From NCBI RefSeq assembly GCF_037095755.1, contig NZ_JBAWKJ010000002.1:434001-498000 (forward strand): a DNA stretch of 64,000 nt, given 5' to 3'. A model generated the notes under the pieces. That model did not search any database. It was given only the letters and a program-made list of their open reading frames with translations, and was not told the origin of the DNA. Positions 9,817 through 20,397 of this stretch are shown here, piece by piece; position 1 is the first letter of the stretch, and the number at the start of each line of letters is the position of its first letter. The stretch comes from Sphingopyxis sp. CCNWLW2. GTDB taxonomy: Bacteria > Pseudomonadota > Alphaproteobacteria > Sphingomonadales > Sphingomonadaceae. Both the position numbers and the translations under genes were made by a program.

Positions 9817-11176
9817 GCGCATCATCCGGGGCCGGGTCGACCGGTCGGGCGCGCTCGTCAGCGCCGATACGCCGTTGCTGCGCCTGCAACAGCGTGCGGG
9901 CGCGGGGCTCGACAAGCCGCTCGCGCTGCCGCATCTCGCGCGGCTCGTCGCGCTGGCGCAGCGGCTGCATCGCGACATCAGCCGGCCGCTATACGCCGCG
10001 GACGATCACAGCGACATCCACGCGCTCGTCCGCATCACGCCCGATGCCGACGGAGCCAGTCTCGAGATCAGCGACTGGCGCACGCGCCCGGTGGCGCAGC
10101 CGCAGGTGCCCGCGATTGCCGATAATGCCGCCGTACCGCAAAGCTGGACGTGGGAATGCGACCAGCAGCTGCGCCTGGTCGCACTGCACGCCGCGCCCGA
10201 TGCGCCCGCCATTCCGGGCGGTTGGGAAGGCCGCTCGCTGTCGGAGCTGTTCGAACTTCAGCCTGACGAAGACGGGCGCTTTCCGGTCTTGCGTGCGTTG
10301 GCACGCCAGTCGCGCTTTGAAAGCCAGCGCGTGCAGGCGGCGGGGATCGCGATGATCTTATCGGGCGAAGCCTTGTTCGACGCCACGGGGCGTTTCACGG
10401 GGTTTCGCGGGCTTGCCGTCGTCGCCGAAGACCAAATGTCCGCCGAACCAAAGGGCGCTGCCACGCTGGTCGATCCGGCGTTCGGGTCGCTCCCGCTGTC
10501 CGATCCGCAGTTCGGCCGCCGCATCGATGGCGCGCTGCGCGGTCCGCTGAGCCGGATCATCGCGACGGCGGAGACGATTTCGGGGCAGTTCGACGGCCCG
10601 ATTCGCGCCGATTATGCGCGCTACGCCGGCGATATTGCGCATGCGGGGCGGCATCTGCTCGGCCTCGTCGACGATCTCGCCGATCTTCAGAATATCGAGC
10701 GGCCCGGGTTCAAGGCGGCGGCCGACGAAATCGACCTGGGCGATCTCGCGCGCCGTGCGGTCGGCCTGCTCGGCATGAAGGCCGAGGAAAAGGGCATCCG
10801 CATCGACGCGCCGCGCACCGACGACCGGGCACCGGCCACCGGCGAGTTCCGCCGCGTTTTGCAGGTGCTGCTCAACCTGCTCGGCAATGCCATCCGCTAT
10901 TCGCCCGATAACTCGCAAATCTGGATCCGTGTCGACCGCGAGGGCGACCGCGCGATGGTTACCGTCGCCGACCAGGGGCAGGGGATCGATGCCGAGCAGC
11001 AGGCCGTGGTGTTCGAGAAGTTCGAGCGGCTCGGCCGCACCGACAGTGGCGGTTCGGGCCTCGGCCTCTATATCGCCCGCCGCCTGGCGCGCGCGATGGA
11101 CGGCGAATTGACCGTCGACAGCGCGCCGGGGCAGGGCGCGCGCTTCACGCTGAGCCTGCCGGCGCGCGACGCCTGA
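9809..11176 (+). CDS. PAS/histidine-kinase-like protein lacking the phosphoacceptor His
   Basis: A 455-residue cytoplasmic protein. A PAS-like domain (about residues 110-220, starting at SWTWECDQQ) precedes a two-helix DHp-like region (about 235-300) and a C-terminal HATPase_c domain with intact N box (NLLGNAIRYSP), G1 (DQGQGID), F box (FEKFER) and G2 (GSGLGLYIAR). In the H box, where kinases have H-E-L-R-T-P-L, this protein has G241-A-L-R-G-P-L, so the phosphoacceptor histidine is replaced by glycine. It may bind ATP and signal by conformation, as the alphaproteobacterial DivL (Tyr instead of His) does, but it is shorter than DivL and not a clear homologue. No response-regulator gene is adjacent. 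Confidence 0.8.
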   Translation: MSERIIRGRVDRSGALVSADTPLLRLQQRAGAGLDKPLALPHLARLVALAQRLHRDISRPLYAADDHSDIHALVRITPDADGASLEISDWRTRPVAQPQVPAIADNAAVPQSWTWECDQQLRLVALHAAPDAPAIPGGWEGRSLSELFELQPDEDGRFPVLRALARQSRFESQRVQAAGIAMILSGEALFDATGRFTGFRGLAVVAEDQMSAEPKGAATLVDPAFGSLPLSDPQFGRRIDGALRGPLSRIIATAETISGQFDGPIRADYARYAGDIAHAGRHLLGLVDDLADLQNIERPGFKAAADEIDLGDLARRAVGLLGMKAEEKGIRIDAPRTDDRAPATGEFRRVLQVLLNLLGNAIRYSPDNSQIWIRVDREGDRAMVTVADQGQGIDAEQQAVVFEKFERLGRTDSGGSGLGLYIARRLARAMDGELTVDSAPGQGARFTLSLPARDA

Positions 11177-11177
11177 A

Positions 11178-11228
11178 TCGAAACGGCGGCACAGTCGCCT
11201 GCGCCGCCGTTCGAAATTTCCGATTTTT
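11178..11228. terminator. Intrinsic terminator between convergent kinase-like gene and gltA
   Basis: A 9-bp GC-rich stem (11182-11190 with 11203-11211) with a 12-base loop and a further TCG/CGA extension lies between the two convergent stop codons. Five T residues at 11224-11228 follow on the plus strand, and a shorter T-rich stretch follows on the minus strand, so it may act in both directions. Confidence 0.6.
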
Positions 11229-11234
11229 GAGCGC

Positions 11235-12518
11235 TTAACGCTTGCCCACCGGGACAAACGGACGATGCGCCGCACCGGTGTAGAGCTGGCGCGGGCGGCC
11301 GATCTTCTGCGCGGGGTCCGAGATCATTTCGTTCCACTGCGCAACCCAGCCGACGGTGCGGGCGAGTGCGAAGAGTGCGGTGAACATCGTCGTCGGGAAA
11401 CCGATCGCCGACAGGATCACGCCCGAATAGAAATCGACGTTCGGGAACAGCTTCTTCTCGACGAAATAGGGATCGTTGAGTGCCATTTCCTCAAGCTGCA
11501 GCGCAACTTCGAAGACGGGGTCGTTGACCTTGAGCGCGTCGAAAACCTCGCGCACCGTCTTCTGCATCACGGTCGCGCGCGGATCGTAATTCTTGTAGAC
11601 GCGGTGACCGAAGCCCATCAGGCGGAACGGATCGTCCTTGTCCTTCGCGCGCGCGATATATTCGGGGATGCGTTCCGGGCGGCCGATTTCGCGCAGCATG
11701 TTGAGCGCTGCCTCGTTCGCGCCGCCATGCGCGGGGCCCCAGAGGCAGGCGATGCCCGCTGCGATGCACGCGAACGGATTGGCGCCCGACGAGCCGGCGA
11801 GGCGGACTGTCGAAGTCGACGCATTCTGCTCGTGATCGGCGTGAAGGATGAAAATACGGTCGAGCGCGCGTTCGACGGCGGGAACCACCTCATATTCCTC
11901 GGCGGGGACGCCGAAGGTCATGCGCAGGAAATTGCCGGTGTAGCTCAGCGAATTGTCGGGATAGACGAAGGGCTGGCCGACCGAATATTTGTAAGCCATC
12001 GCGGCGATCGTCGGCATTTTCGCGATCAGTCGGTGGCTGGCGATCATACGCTGGTGCGGATCGTGGATCTCGGTCGAGTCGTGATAGAAAGCGCTGAGCG
12101 CGCCGACGACGCCGCACATGACGGCCATCGGGTGCGCGTCGCGGCGGAAACCGCGGTAAAAGGTCGCGAGCTGTTCGTGCAGCATCGTGTGACGCGTGAT
12201 CGTCGTGTCGAAATCGGCCAGTTCCTGCGCATTCGGCAGCTCGCCGTTGAGCAGCAGGTAACAGGTCTCCATGAAGCTCGAATGTTCGGCGAGATCGCCG
12301 ATCGCATAACCGCGGTGGAGCAGCACGCCCTCGTCGCCGTCAATATAGGTGATCTGCGATTCGCAGCTCGCGGTCGAGGTGAAACCGGGGTCGTAGGTGA
12401 ACGCGCCGGTCTGGGCGTAGAATTTGCGGATATCGACGACGTCGGGGCCGACGGTGCCCGACAGGACAGGGCTGTCGACGGTCTTGTCGCCCAGCGTGAT
12501 TTTCGCGGTGTCGGTCAT
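11235..12518 (-). CDS. gltA: Citrate synthase
   Basis: A 427-residue type II citrate synthase that condenses acetyl-CoA and oxaloacetate into citrate at the entry of the TCA cycle. The active-site His in [10 protein letters not shown], the conserved [13 protein letters not shown] segment and the downstream catalytic Asp region (PNVDFYSG) are all present. Length matches the hexameric, NADH-regulated bacterial class. The ATG is preceded by an AGGGA site in the 38-base gap after gltX, so gltX and gltA may be co-transcribed. It ends against the convergent kinase-like gene with a shared hairpin. Confidence 0.97.
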   Translation of the reverse strand: MTDTAKITLGDKTVDSPVLSGTVGPDVVDIRKFYAQTGAFTYDPGFTSTASCESQITYIDGDEGVLLHRGYAIGDLAEHSSFMETCYLLLNGELPNAQELADFDTTITRHTMLHEQLATFYRGFRRDAHPMAVMCGVVGALSAFYHDSTEIHDPHQRMIASHRLIAKMPTIAAMAYKYSVGQPFVYPDNSLSYTGNFLRMTFGVPAEEYEVVPAVERALDRIFILHADHEQNASTSTVRLAGSSGANPFACIAAGIACLWGPAHGGANEAALNMLREIGRPERIPEYIARAKDKDDPFRLMGFGHRVYKNYDPRATVMQKTVREVFDALKVNDPVFEVALQLEEMALNDPYFVEKKLFPNVDFYSGVILSAIGFPTTMFTALFALARTVGWVAQWNEMISDPAQKIGRPRQLYTGAAHRPFVPVGKR

Positions 12519-12556
12519 ATTTTATTCCCTGTACTGACGGCGGGGAGAGAGAGTCG

Positions 12557-14035
12557 CTACGCCCCTGCCGGATAATGTTGCGCTGCGTCAAGTCGGGCCA
12601 GACTGACATCTCGTCCGAGCAACAGCAGCACGTCGAAAATTCCGGGGGAAATGGTTCGGCCGGTTAGTGCAGCGCGTAGGGGTTGCGCGAGTTTTCCGAG
12701 CCCCAGTTCGGCGGCTTCGGCTTCGGCGCGCACGGCGGCATCCAGCTCTTCTGTCGTCCAGTCGTTCAGCCCGCGCAGCCGCTCTGTCACAGCGGCAAGC
12801 AGGCCTTCGGGTGAGGCCCTTAGCACCTCGGCCGCCTTTTCGTCCACCGGCAACGGGTCGGGCTGGAACAGGAAAATTGCGCCATCGGCGATTTCGTCGA
12901 GGGTCTTGGCACGCGGTTTCAGCGACTCCATCGCGCGCATCAGCAGATCGCGGTCGGCGCCGTCCAGCGCGCGGCCGACCAGCTTTTCGACCCGCGGCGC
13001 GACCAGATCGGCGAGCCGGGCATCGTCGGCCTCACGGAGATAATGGCCGTTGAGATTTTCCAGCTTTTTGAAATCGAAACGCGACGGCGAACGGCCGACC
13101 TGCGCGAGATCGAACCACTCGGTCGCCTGCGCGCGGCTGATGATTTCATTGTCGCCATGTCCCCAGCCGAGGCGGAGGAGGTAATTGTTCACCGCTTCGG
13201 GCAGATAGCCCATTTCGTCGCGATAGGCGTCGACGCCGAGCGCCCCGTGGCGCTTCGACAGTTTCGCGCCGTCGGCCCCGTGGATGAGCGGAACATGCGC
13301 ATAAACAGGCTCGCGCCAGTTCATCGACCGGATGAGCGCGAGCTGGCGGAACGCATTGTTCAGATGATCGTCGCCGCGAATGACGTGCGTCACGCCCATA
13401 TCATTATCGTCAACGACGACGCTGAGCATATAGGTCGGCGTGCCGTCGCTGCGTAGCAGGACGAAATCGTCGAGCTCGGCGTTCTGGACGGTCACATCGC
13501 CCTGAACCCTGTCGGCGATCGTTGCCGCGCCGTCCTGCGGTGCGCGCAGGCGGATGACGTGCGGCACCGACGGATCGCCGTCGTCGCGGTCGCGCCAGGG
13601 GCTACGGACTCGGAAGGGCAGGCGCTTTTCCTGCGCCTCGGCGCGCATCGCGGCGAGTTCGCCCTGCGTCAGGTAGCAGCGATAGGCTTCGCCTTTCGCG
13701 AGCAGTTCCGCCGCGACCTCGGCATGGCGCGGCGCGCGCGCGAACTGAAACACTGTCTCGCCGTCCCAATCGAGGTCGAGCCACTGCATGCCGTCGAGAA
13801 TCGCGTCGATCGCTGCATCGGTCGATCGCGCTCGGTCGGTATCCTCGATGCGGAGCAGGAATTTCCCGCCATGATGCCGCGCGAACAGCCAGTTGAACAA
13901 GGCGGTGCGGGCGCCGCCGATGTGCAGGAAACCGGTCGGCGAGGGAGCAAAGCGCGTCACGACGTCGGCGCCGGTTGCCTCGCCGGTTGCCTTAGGGGTC
14001 GCTTCTGCCACTTTGGTTTGGTTTTCGGTTGCCAC
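12557..14035 (-). CDS. gltX: Glutamyl-tRNA synthetase
   Basis: A class I aminoacyl-tRNA synthetase charging tRNA-Glu (and probably tRNA-Gln, for later amidation, as is usual in Alphaproteobacteria). The HIGH motif appears as [12 protein letters not shown] and the KMSKS motif as KLSKRHG, both in the expected spacing, followed by the alpha-helical anticodon-binding domain. The frame opens at a GTG at 14050, but I prefer the GTG at 14035 (MATENQ), which has GAGG five bases upstream; the product is then 492 residues. The first 25 residues are a low-complexity extension before the catalytic domain. Divergent from comEC, with under 60 bases between them. Confidence 0.96.
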   Translation of the reverse strand: MATENQTKVAEATPKATGEATGADVVTRFAPSPTGFLHIGGARTALFNWLFARHHGGKFLLRIEDTDRARSTDAAIDAILDGMQWLDLDWDGETVFQFARAPRHAEVAAELLAKGEAYRCYLTQGELAAMRAEAQEKRLPFRVRSPWRDRDDGDPSVPHVIRLRAPQDGAATIADRVQGDVTVQNAELDDFVLLRSDGTPTYMLSVVVDDNDMGVTHVIRGDDHLNNAFRQLALIRSMNWREPVYAHVPLIHGADGAKLSKRHGALGVDAYRDEMGYLPEAVNNYLLRLGWGHGDNEIISRAQATEWFDLAQVGRSPSRFDFKKLENLNGHYLREADDARLADLVAPRVEKLVGRALDGADRDLLMRAMESLKPRAKTLDEIADGAIFLFQPDPLPVDEKAAEVLRASPEGLLAAVTERLRGLNDWTTEELDAAVRAEAEAAELGLGKLAQPLRAALTGRTISPGIFDVLLLLGRDVSLARLDAAQHYPAGA

Positions 14036-14094
14036 TATGGCCTCTTTCACTCAATTTGCCGCCCTTCTGAGCGGGGATCGGGGGAGCCCCTAGC

Positions 14095-16254
14095 ATGGCG
14101 ACAAGGCTGCTTCAAACGCCCATTGCCGCACGCTGGACAAGTATCTGGCGCGGCGCGGGTGACGCGCTGGAAGCGCGGCTGGAGGCGGAGCGCGAGCGGA
14201 TCGGGCTCTGGCTGCCGGTCGCGCTCGGCGCCGGTGTCGCGGCCTGGTTCGCGCTCCCCGCGAAGGCGCACTGGATCGGATTGCTGCTCTTGCTCGCGGG
14301 CGGCCTGTGCGGGGGGCTGCTGATCGGCTGGCAGAGCCGCCTCGGACGGCTTGTTGTCGTGGGGTGCGGCGCGATGGCGGCGGGCGTGCTGCTCATCTGG
14401 ACGCGTGCCGTCTGGGTCGCGGCGCCGGTGCTGGCCGGACCGGTCGTGACCGAATTCTCCGCGATCGTCGAGCGCGCCGAGCCGCTGCCTGCCAAGGGGC
14501 AAGTTCGCATTCTCGCTCTACCGCAAAACCGTGCGGACCTGCCGCCGCGAGTGCGATTGACGTTGCGTAGCGAGCAGGCCGCGACGCTTACCGATGGCGA
14601 AACGATCGGGGTCAGGGCGCGTCTGATGCCGCCACCGACGGCGAGCCTGCCGGGCGGATATGATTTTGCGCAACGCGCGTGGTTCGACCGGATCGGCGCG
14701 GTTGGAACAGTGCTGGGTGACGTTTCTCGCGTGCCGGGAGCCGGAACGGCCACGCCGCCGCTGCGCGCGCGGCTCAGCACTCATATTCATGGGCAGGTCG
14801 ATGGGTCGGCGGGAGGCATCGCCGCCGCGCTGGTGACGGGCGATCGCGGCGCGATCAGCGAAGCGGATGAGGAGGCGATGCGTCGCAGCGGGTTGGCCCA
14901 TCTCCTGTCGATCAGCGGGTTGCATGTGACCGCGGTCGTCGGTTTTGCGATGTTGCTCACGATGCGGCTCCTCGCGCTGAGCCGAAGGCTAGCGCTGGCG
15001 GGCTATGTCCTGCCGCTCGCCGCGGCCGCCGGAGCGCTTGCCGGCGGCGGGTACACGCTGCTTGCCGGGGCCGAGGTGCCGACACTGCGCTCGTTTATCG
15101 CCGCGCTGCTCATACTCGTCGCCTTTCTCATGGGCCGCGAGGCCCTGACCTTGAGGCTCGTCGCCGCGGGCGCGCTGATCGTGCTGATCTGGCGCCCCGA
15201 ATCACTCGCCGGACCCAGCTTCCAGCTGAGCTTTGCAGCGGTCACCGCGATCATTGCGCTGCATGAAAGTCGGCCGATGCAGGCCCTCCTTGCTCGGCGG
15301 GACGAGTCGGTGGTGATCCGTTTGGGACGCGGCGTTGTGGGGTTGCTTCTCACTGGATTGGCCGTCGAGATCGCGCTGGCACCGATCGCTTTGTTTCATT
15401 TTCACAAGGCGGGGCTGTACGGTGCACTCGCCAATGTCGTCGCGATACCGCTGACGACCTTTGTCATCATGCCCGCCGAGGCGCTCGCCTTGTTGTTCGA
15501 CAGCGTCGGGCTCGGAGCGCCCTTCTGGTGGATCACCGAACAAGCGTTGCTCGCGCTGATCGGGCTGGCGCACGGCGTCGCCGATGCGCCGGGTGCGGTC
15601 GCCATGATGCCGAGTTTTCCGGGCTGGGGCTTTGCCCTCGCGATATTCGGCGGACTCTGGTTGCTGCTTTGGAAGACGCCATGGCGCCGCGCGGGTGCGG
15701 TGCCGCTGGCGATCGGCATGGCGGCGCTGCTTGTCCAGCCGCGCCCCGACCTGCTTGTCACCGGCGACGGCCGCCATATCGCGGCCGCCTCGCCCGACGG
15801 CGGCTATGCGCTGCTCCGCGACGGGGCGGGCGACTATGTGCGCGACAGCATGGCCGAGGCCGCCGGGGTCGACGCCCCGTTCGCCGCCTTGGCCGAACTC
15901 GACCACGTCGAATGCAATCGCGATTTCTGCCGCTGGAGCCAGGGTGAGGGACCCGCGCTGCGCATCATCCTCGCCTCGCGTGGCCGCGACCGGATCGAGG
16001 GACCCGAGATGGCGGCGGCCTGCGCCGCCGCCGACGTCGTGATCAGCGACCGCTGGCTACCGCACGAATGCGTGGGGCGCTGGATGACGATCGATCGGGA
16101 CAGCCTGGCGACAAGCGGCGGACTGGCGCTCTATCTCGGCGAAACGCCCGAAGCCGTCGCCGCGCTAAAAGCGGGCGACGGACATCCGTGGCGTTTGCCG
16201 CAGCAGCTCAGTGGTAACGACGAAGCAATCCCGACAGGCGGCCCTGCACGATGA
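14095..16254 (+). CDS. comEC: ComEC/Rec2 family DNA-uptake channel protein
   Basis: A 719-residue polytopic inner-membrane protein of the ComEC/Rec2 family, which forms the channel for single-stranded DNA entry during transformation. An N-terminal DUF4131-like segment (about residues 30-210) is followed by the competence domain with the signature [17 protein letters not shown] and a [11 protein letters not shown] segment, then several membrane helices. The C-terminal 180 residues look like a metallo-beta-lactamase-type domain that has lost the HxHxDH metal motif. No other competence genes are nearby. Its 3' end overlaps the convergent lexA stop by 47 bases. Confidence 0.9.
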   Translation: MATRLLQTPIAARWTSIWRGAGDALEARLEAERERIGLWLPVALGAGVAAWFALPAKAHWIGLLLLLAGGLCGGLLIGWQSRLGRLVVVGCGAMAAGVLLIWTRAVWVAAPVLAGPVVTEFSAIVERAEPLPAKGQVRILALPQNRADLPPRVRLTLRSEQAATLTDGETIGVRARLMPPPTASLPGGYDFAQRAWFDRIGAVGTVLGDVSRVPGAGTATPPLRARLSTHIHGQVDGSAGGIAAALVTGDRGAISEADEEAMRRSGLAHLLSISGLHVTAVVGFAMLLTMRLLALSRRLALAGYVLPLAAAAGALAGGGYTLLAGAEVPTLRSFIAALLILVAFLMGREALTLRLVAAGALIVLIWRPESLAGPSFQLSFAAVTAIIALHESRPMQALLARRDESVVIRLGRGVVGLLLTGLAVEIALAPIALFHFHKAGLYGALANVVAIPLTTFVIMPAEALALLFDSVGLGAPFWWITEQALLALIGLAHGVADAPGAVAMMPSFPGWGFALAIFGGLWLLLWKTPWRRAGAVPLAIGMAALLVQPRPDLLVTGDGRHIAAASPDGGYALLRDGAGDYVRDSMAEAAGVDAPFAALAELDHVECNRDFCRWSQGEGPALRIILASRGRDRIEGPEMAAACAAADVVISDRWLPHECVGRWMTIDRDSLATSGGLALYLGETPEAVAALKAGDGHPWRLPQQLSGNDEAIPTGGPAR

Positions 16255-16888
16255 CACGTTCGGCGGGGTAGCGCTGCGGTTCGTAGGCGGCATTCGCCGG
16301 GTCGAGGCGGATCATCTGCCCTTCGCGGCGGAAATATTTGAGCGTCGCGTCCTGCCCGTCGACCAGCGCGACGACGATATCGCCCTCGCGCGCGGTGCTG
16401 GCTTTCTGGATCAGCGCATAATCGCCGTCGAAAATGCCCGCTTCGACCATCGAGTCGCCCGACACTTCGAGCGCATAATGTTCGCCCGAGCCGAGCAGCG
16501 CGGCGGGGACAGCGAGGTTGTTGTGATCCTCGAACGCCTCGATCGGCACACCGGCGGCGATCTTGCCGTGTAGCGGAACCTCGATGATGTCGTTGGCAGC
16601 GATCGGCTTGAGTGCCGGGGGTGCCTTGCGGAGCGGGACGACATTTTCACGTACCGGCGCGGCAGCTTTCGCAGCCTCGGGCACCTTGAGCACCTCCAGC
16701 GCGCGTGCGCGGTTGGGCAGGCGGCGGAGAAAGCCCCTTTCTTCCAAAGCGCTTATCAGGCGATGTATGCCGGATTTCGACTTCAGGCCCAGCGCCTCCT
16801 TCATCTCCTCGAACGATGGCGAGATGCCGCTCGTGTCGAGACGTTCCTGGATGAAGTGGAGCAGCTCATGCTGCTTTGCGGTCAACAT
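16208..16888 (-). CDS. lexA: LexA repressor
   Basis: The SOS repressor, 226 residues. The N-terminal winged helix-turn-helix covers about residues 1-65. The autocleavage site is Ala112-Gly113 (KIAAGVP) and the catalytic dyad is Ser146 (GDSMVEAG) and Lys184 (ATLKYF), so RecA-stimulated self-cleavage should be intact. The frame is open 23 codons upstream, but the ATG at 16888 is the family start ([10 protein letters not shown]), and the upstream extension would cover the operator. The linker (about 70-100) is Ala/Pro-rich and longer than in E. coli. A GAAC-N7-GAAC box lies 38 bases upstream, so it is autoregulated. It is the last gene of the minus-strand trp/mo run. Confidence 0.97.
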   Translation of the reverse strand: MLTAKQHELLHFIQERLDTSGISPSFEEMKEALGLKSKSGIHRLISALEERGFLRRLPNRARALEVLKVPEAAKAAAPVRENVVPLRKAPPALKPIAANDIIEVPLHGKIAAGVPIEAFEDHNNLAVPAALLGSGEHYALEVSGDSMVEAGIFDGDYALIQKASTAREGDIVVALVDGQDATLKYFRREGQMIRLDPANAAYEPQRYPAERVIVQGRLSGLLRRYH

Positions 16889-16925
16889 CGGTCGTTCTCC
16901 ATGATGCCAGTTCCGGACATAGGGA

Positions 16926-16940
16926 GAACGATAGTGGAAC
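16926..16940 (-). promoter_or_regulatory. SOS box (LexA operator) of lexA
   Basis: GAAC-N7-GAAC on the plus strand, i.e. GTTC-N7-GTTC reading toward lexA, the known LexA-binding motif of Alphaproteobacteria. It lies between moeA and lexA, 38 bases before the lexA ATG. A third GAAC at 16947-16950 is off-register (six-base gap). Confidence 0.88.
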
Positions 16941-16953
16941 AAAGCGGAACTTG

Positions 16954-18144
16954 TCAAGCGATGACGATATAGTCCGCCATGTCGCCTGCCACGCGCGCCG
17001 GCGCGCCAATGTCGCGGATCAGCAAGGCATTCGCCGATGCAAGCGGCAGCGTGAGCCCGCTTTCCTGTCCGAAGCGCGGAGTCAGCCGTCCCCCGTCGAG
17101 TCGCGCGCGGAGATAGTCGCGGCGGGTGCCGCCCTCAGCCAGCGCCGCGGCGAGCGGCGCACGATGCACGGCGGGAAAAGGATCGCGCGCGCCGGCGAGG
17201 TGGCGGACGAGCGGGAGAAGGAACAGTGTCGCAGTCACATATGCGGACGACGGATTGCCGGGCAGGCCAAGCAGGATTGCGTCGCCAAGTGTTCCGGCGA
17301 TCAGCGGCTTGCCCGGACGCATCGCGATTTTCCAGAAATCGAGCTGGCCGCCGGCGTCTTCGAGCGCGCCGCGGACATGGTCGTGATCGCCGACCGAGGC
17401 GCCGCCGACGGTGACGACGACGTCGTGACGTCGCGCCAATTCCTTGAGAACCTTGGCAAGTGTCGCGCGGTCGTCGCGGATATGGTGCGGCAGGATCGCT
17501 TCGGCGACCTCGCCGACGAGCATCGCCGCGAGCATCGCGCCATTGCTGTCGGGGATCTGGCCGGGGGTGAGCGGGTGCCCCGGCTGGACGAGTTCGTCGC
17601 CGGTGGTGAGGATCGCGACGCGCGGACGGCGGCCGACGGCAAGCTGGCCCGCACCGCTCATCGCCGCCGCGGCGATGGCACCGGGCGTCAGGCGCGTGCC
17701 CGCCGGCAGCAGGCAATCGCCCGCAGCGAAATCGGCGGCGCGCGCGCGGATATGCCGGCCGCGCGTGCCGGGACCATCGCCCGTGAGGGTCAGTTGCTCG
17801 CCGTCGCGTGCGACGTCCTCCTGGACGATCACCGTGTCAGCGCCGGCGGGAAGCATCGCGCCGGTGAAAATCCGCATCGCCTCTCCGGCTTCCACGCGGC
17901 GGTCGGGTGCCGTCCCGGCGGCGGCTTCGCCGATGACCGACCATGGCCCGGGCAGATCGTCGAAACGGATCGCATAGCCGTCCATCGCCGACAGCGGCGC
18001 GGCGGGCTGGTCGCGCAAAGCGACGATATCGCTCGAAAGATAACGGCCAAGCGATTCGGAAAAGGCGATATTTTCGCTGGCGAGTGGCGCACGCAGCGCG
18101 AGCAGCCGGGCTTGCGCTTCCTCGACGGGAAGCAGCCCGTTCAT
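16954..18144 (-). CDS. moeA: Molybdopterin molybdenumtransferase
   Basis: A 396-residue MoeA, which inserts molybdate into adenylylated molybdopterin in the last step of molybdenum-cofactor synthesis. Visible motifs are [11 protein letters not shown], the [11 protein letters not shown] strand, TTGDEL, the MogA-like [13 protein letters not shown] loop and GLPGNPSSA, then a small C-terminal beta-barrel. The frame is open well upstream, inside moaC, but the ATG at 18144 ([10 protein letters not shown]) is the family start and overlaps the moaC stop by four bases. It is the penultimate gene of the tightly coupled trpG-trpD-trpC-moaC-moeA unit; lexA follows 65 bases later under its own SOS box. 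Confidence 0.95.
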   Translation of the reverse strand: MNGLLPVEEAQARLLALRAPLASENIAFSESLGRYLSSDIVALRDQPAAPLSAMDGYAIRFDDLPGPWSVIGEAAAGTAPDRRVEAGEAMRIFTGAMLPAGADTVIVQEDVARDGEQLTLTGDGPGTRGRHIRARAADFAAGDCLLPAGTRLTPGAIAAAAMSGAGQLAVGRRPRVAILTTGDELVQPGHPLTPGQIPDSNGAMLAAMLVGEVAEAILPHHIRDDRATLAKVLKELARRHDVVVTVGGASVGDHDHVRGALEDAGGQLDFWKIAMRPGKPLIAGTLGDAILLGLPGNPSSAYVTATLFLLPLVRHLAGARDPFPAVHRAPLAAALAEGGTRRDYLRARLDGGRLTPRFGQESGLTLPLASANALLIRDIGAPARVAGDMADYIVIA

Positions 18145-18611
18145 TCGGCGCGCCAGTCGCCGGAGCGCCCACCGCTCTTTTCGAGCAGGCGGATGTCGCC
18201 GACTATCATAGCGCGGTCGAGCGCCTTCGCCATGTCGTAGAGCGTCAGCAGCGCGACCGAGGCCGCGGTGAGCGCTTCCATCTCGACCCCGGTTGGGCCG
18301 GTCGTCTGTGCGGTCGCGGTGACCGATATCCCGCTGTCTTCCCAAGCAAAATTGACACCAACCTTGGTCATCGCGAGCGGATGGCAGAGCGGGATGAGGT
18401 CGGCGGTGCGCTTGGCGGCCATGATCCCGGCGATGCGTGCGGTCGAGAGCACGTCGCCCTTCGGCGCATTGCCGCTGCGGATCGCTTCGAGCGCGGACGG
18501 CGACATGGTGATGCGGCCACCGGCGATCGCGCGGCGCTGCGTCGCGGGTTTGGCGCCGACATCGACCATCGACGCAGCCCCGCTTTCGTCGAGGTGCGTC
18601 GGCCGCGTCAC
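18141..18611 (-). CDS. moaC: Cyclic pyranopterin monophosphate synthase accessory protein MoaC
   Basis: A 156-residue MoaC. With the radical SAM enzyme MoaA it converts GTP to cyclic pyranopterin monophosphate, the first stage of molybdenum-cofactor synthesis; MoaC catalyses the cyclisation of the 3',8-cyclo-GTP product. The hallmark segments [35 protein letters not shown] and the GVEMEALTA segment are present and the length is typical. It is coupled by ATGA overlaps to trpC upstream and moeA downstream. moaA, moaD and moaE are not in the window; moaB lies separately at 39.4 kb. Confidence 0.96.
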   Translation of the reverse strand: MTRPTHLDESGAASMVDVGAKPATQRRAIAGGRITMSPSALEAIRSGNAPKGDVLSTARIAGIMAAKRTADLIPLCHPLAMTKVGVNFAWEDSGISVTATAQTTGPTGVEMEALTAASVALLTLYDMAKALDRAMIVGDIRLLEKSGGRSGDWRAE

Positions 18612-19402
18612 GCCGCGGCGCCCGTCAGCAGCGTGCGCGTTGCCGCCGCGACGTCGGGCTGGCGCATCAGGCTTTCGCCGACGAGGAAGGCGCGAACACC
18701 GCTCTCCGCCAATCTTTCGCAGTCGGCATGGCTCGCGATGCCGCTTTCGCCGACGAGCAGGGTGCCCGACGGGACCAGCTTTGCAAGGCGTTCGGTAACG
18801 GCGAGGTCGGTTTCGAAGGTGCGCAGGTCGCGATTGTTGACGCCGATCAGCCGCGACTGGAGCCGGGTCAGCGCGCGGTCGAGTTCGACCTCATCATGCA
18901 CCTCGACGAGCACATCCATGCCGCGCTCGATCGCTGCGGCCTCGATCTCGCGCATCACGCCGTCGTCGAGTGCGGCGACGATGATCAGGATCGCGTCGGC
19001 GCCGATCGCCCGCGCTTCGGCGACCTGCCAGGGGTCGACCATGAAATCCTTGCGGAGCGCGGGGAGGGGACAGGCGGCGCGGGCAGCGATCAGATAATCC
19101 TCATGTCCCTGAAAATAGGGCGCGTCGGTCAGGACCGACAGGCACGCGGCGCCGCCGGCGGCATAGGCGCGGGCGTGATTGGCGGGGTCAAAATCCTGTC
19201 TTATCAGCCCTTTGGATGGTGAAGCCTTCTTTACTTCGGCTATCAGGCCGAAATCGCCCGCGTCGATCTTTGCCTGCAAGGCGGCGGCGAAGCCGCGCAC
19301 CGGACCTGCGTCGATCGCATCGAGGTCCGCCAGGGAGCGCGCGGCGCGGCGCTCGGCGACTTCGTCGGCCTTGGTGGCAAGGATTTGCGTCAGCTTGTTC
19401 AT
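18608..19402 (-). CDS. trpC: Indole-3-glycerol phosphate synthase
   Basis: A 264-residue TIM-barrel enzyme that closes the indole ring, converting 1-(2-carboxyphenylamino)-1-deoxyribulose 5-phosphate to indole-3-glycerol phosphate. Key segments are visible: [11 protein letters not shown] (catalytic Lys), [28 protein letters not shown] and LVGESGI. It is monofunctional, without the TrpF domain fused to it in enterics. Coupled by four-base overlaps to trpD upstream and moaC downstream, so expression should follow the trp operon. Confidence 0.97.
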   Translation of the reverse strand: MNKLTQILATKADEVAERRAARSLADLDAIDAGPVRGFAAALQAKIDAGDFGLIAEVKKASPSKGLIRQDFDPANHARAYAAGGAACLSVLTDAPYFQGHEDYLIAARAACPLPALRKDFMVDPWQVAEARAIGADAILIIVAALDDGVMREIEAAAIERGMDVLVEVHDEVELDRALTRLQSRLIGVNNRDLRTFETDLAVTERLAKLVPSGTLLVGESGIASHADCERLAESGVRAFLVGESLMRQPDVAAATRTLLTGAAA

Positions 19403-20397
19403 TTATAGGCGATCCAGCAATTGAGCAGTGCGTTGGCAAGGCCTTTGTCGATCGCCTCGGCGGCTTCCTCGACGCCTTCGAGCGGTGTGTCGACGACACC
19501 CGCGACTATGAGCGCTTCGGCGGCGTTATAAAGCACCGCGTCGCGGTAGGCGCCGGGCTCGCCTTCGAGCAGGCGGCGCAGCGCCCTTGCGTTATATTCG
19601 GCGTCGCCACCGCGGATTTCTTCGAGCGAGCGCGTCGGAAGCCCCGCGTCGGCGGCCAAGCTGCGCTGCATCCGGACGCCCTCGGGCAGGACCACCGCGA
19701 CCTCGTTGCCGCCCGCAAGCGACAGTTCGTCGAGGCCCTCGTCGCCCGAAATGACGCGTGAATGTTCGGTGCCGAGCCGGTGCAGCGCCTCGGCGTAGAC
19801 GGGAACATAGGCGGGGCGAGCGATGCCGACGAGCTGCCGCGTGACGCGCGCGGGGTTGGCGAGCGGCCCCATCAGGTTGAAGATCGTCCGCCGCCCGATC
19901 GCCTTGCGGATCGGCATGATGCGCTTCATCGCCGGATGGCGCGTCCCGGCGAAGAGGAAGCAGATGCCGAGGTCGGCGAGCTGTTCCTCGGCCTGCCGGT
20001 CGGCTCGCTCCATGTCGAGGCCGAGTGCCTCCAGCGTATCGGCGGCGCCAGATTTCGAAGAAGCCGCCCGATTTCCGTGCTTTGCGACCGGAACCTCGCA
20101 CGCCGCGACGACGATCGACACCGCGGTCGAGACGTTGAGCGTATGATGGCCGTCGCCGCCGGTGCCGCAGACGTCGATCGCGCCGGCAGGGGCATCGATC
20201 GGGATCAGCCGGTCGCGCATCGCCTGCGCCGCGGCGGCAATTTCGACCATCGTTTCGCCGCGATCGGAGAGCGCGGTCAGAAATTCGATGATATTCTCGT
20301 CGCTCGCGCCGCCGTCGAGCATCGTTGCGAAGGCGTCGGCCGCCTCGCCATGTTCGAGCAACCCGGCGGGGTCGGGAAACGGGCCGAAGCGGCTCAT
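19399..20397 (-). CDS. trpD: Anthranilate phosphoribosyltransferase
   Basis: A 332-residue enzyme that transfers phosphoribosyl from PRPP to anthranilate. The PRPP-binding CGTGGDG loop, [15 protein letters not shown], and the metal-binding [10 protein letters not shown] region are all present. The frame stays open far upstream into trpG, but the ATG at 20397 gives the normal length and overlaps the trpG stop by four bases. It is a separate polypeptide from trpG, unlike the TrpGD fusion of E. coli. Confidence 0.96.
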   Translation of the reverse strand: MSRFGPFPDPAGLLEHGEAADAFATMLDGGASDENIIEFLTALSDRGETMVEIAAAAQAMRDRLIPIDAPAGAIDVCGTGGDGHHTLNVSTAVSIVVAACEVPVAKHGNRAASSKSGAADTLEALGLDMERADRQAEEQLADLGICFLFAGTRHPAMKRIMPIRKAIGRRTIFNLMGPLANPARVTRQLVGIARPAYVPVYAEALHRLGTEHSRVISGDEGLDELSLAGGNEVAVVLPEGVRMQRSLAADAGLPTRSLEEIRGGDAEYNARALRRLLEGEPGAYRDAVLYNAAEALIVAGVVDTPLEGVEEAAEAIDKGLANALLNCWIAYK

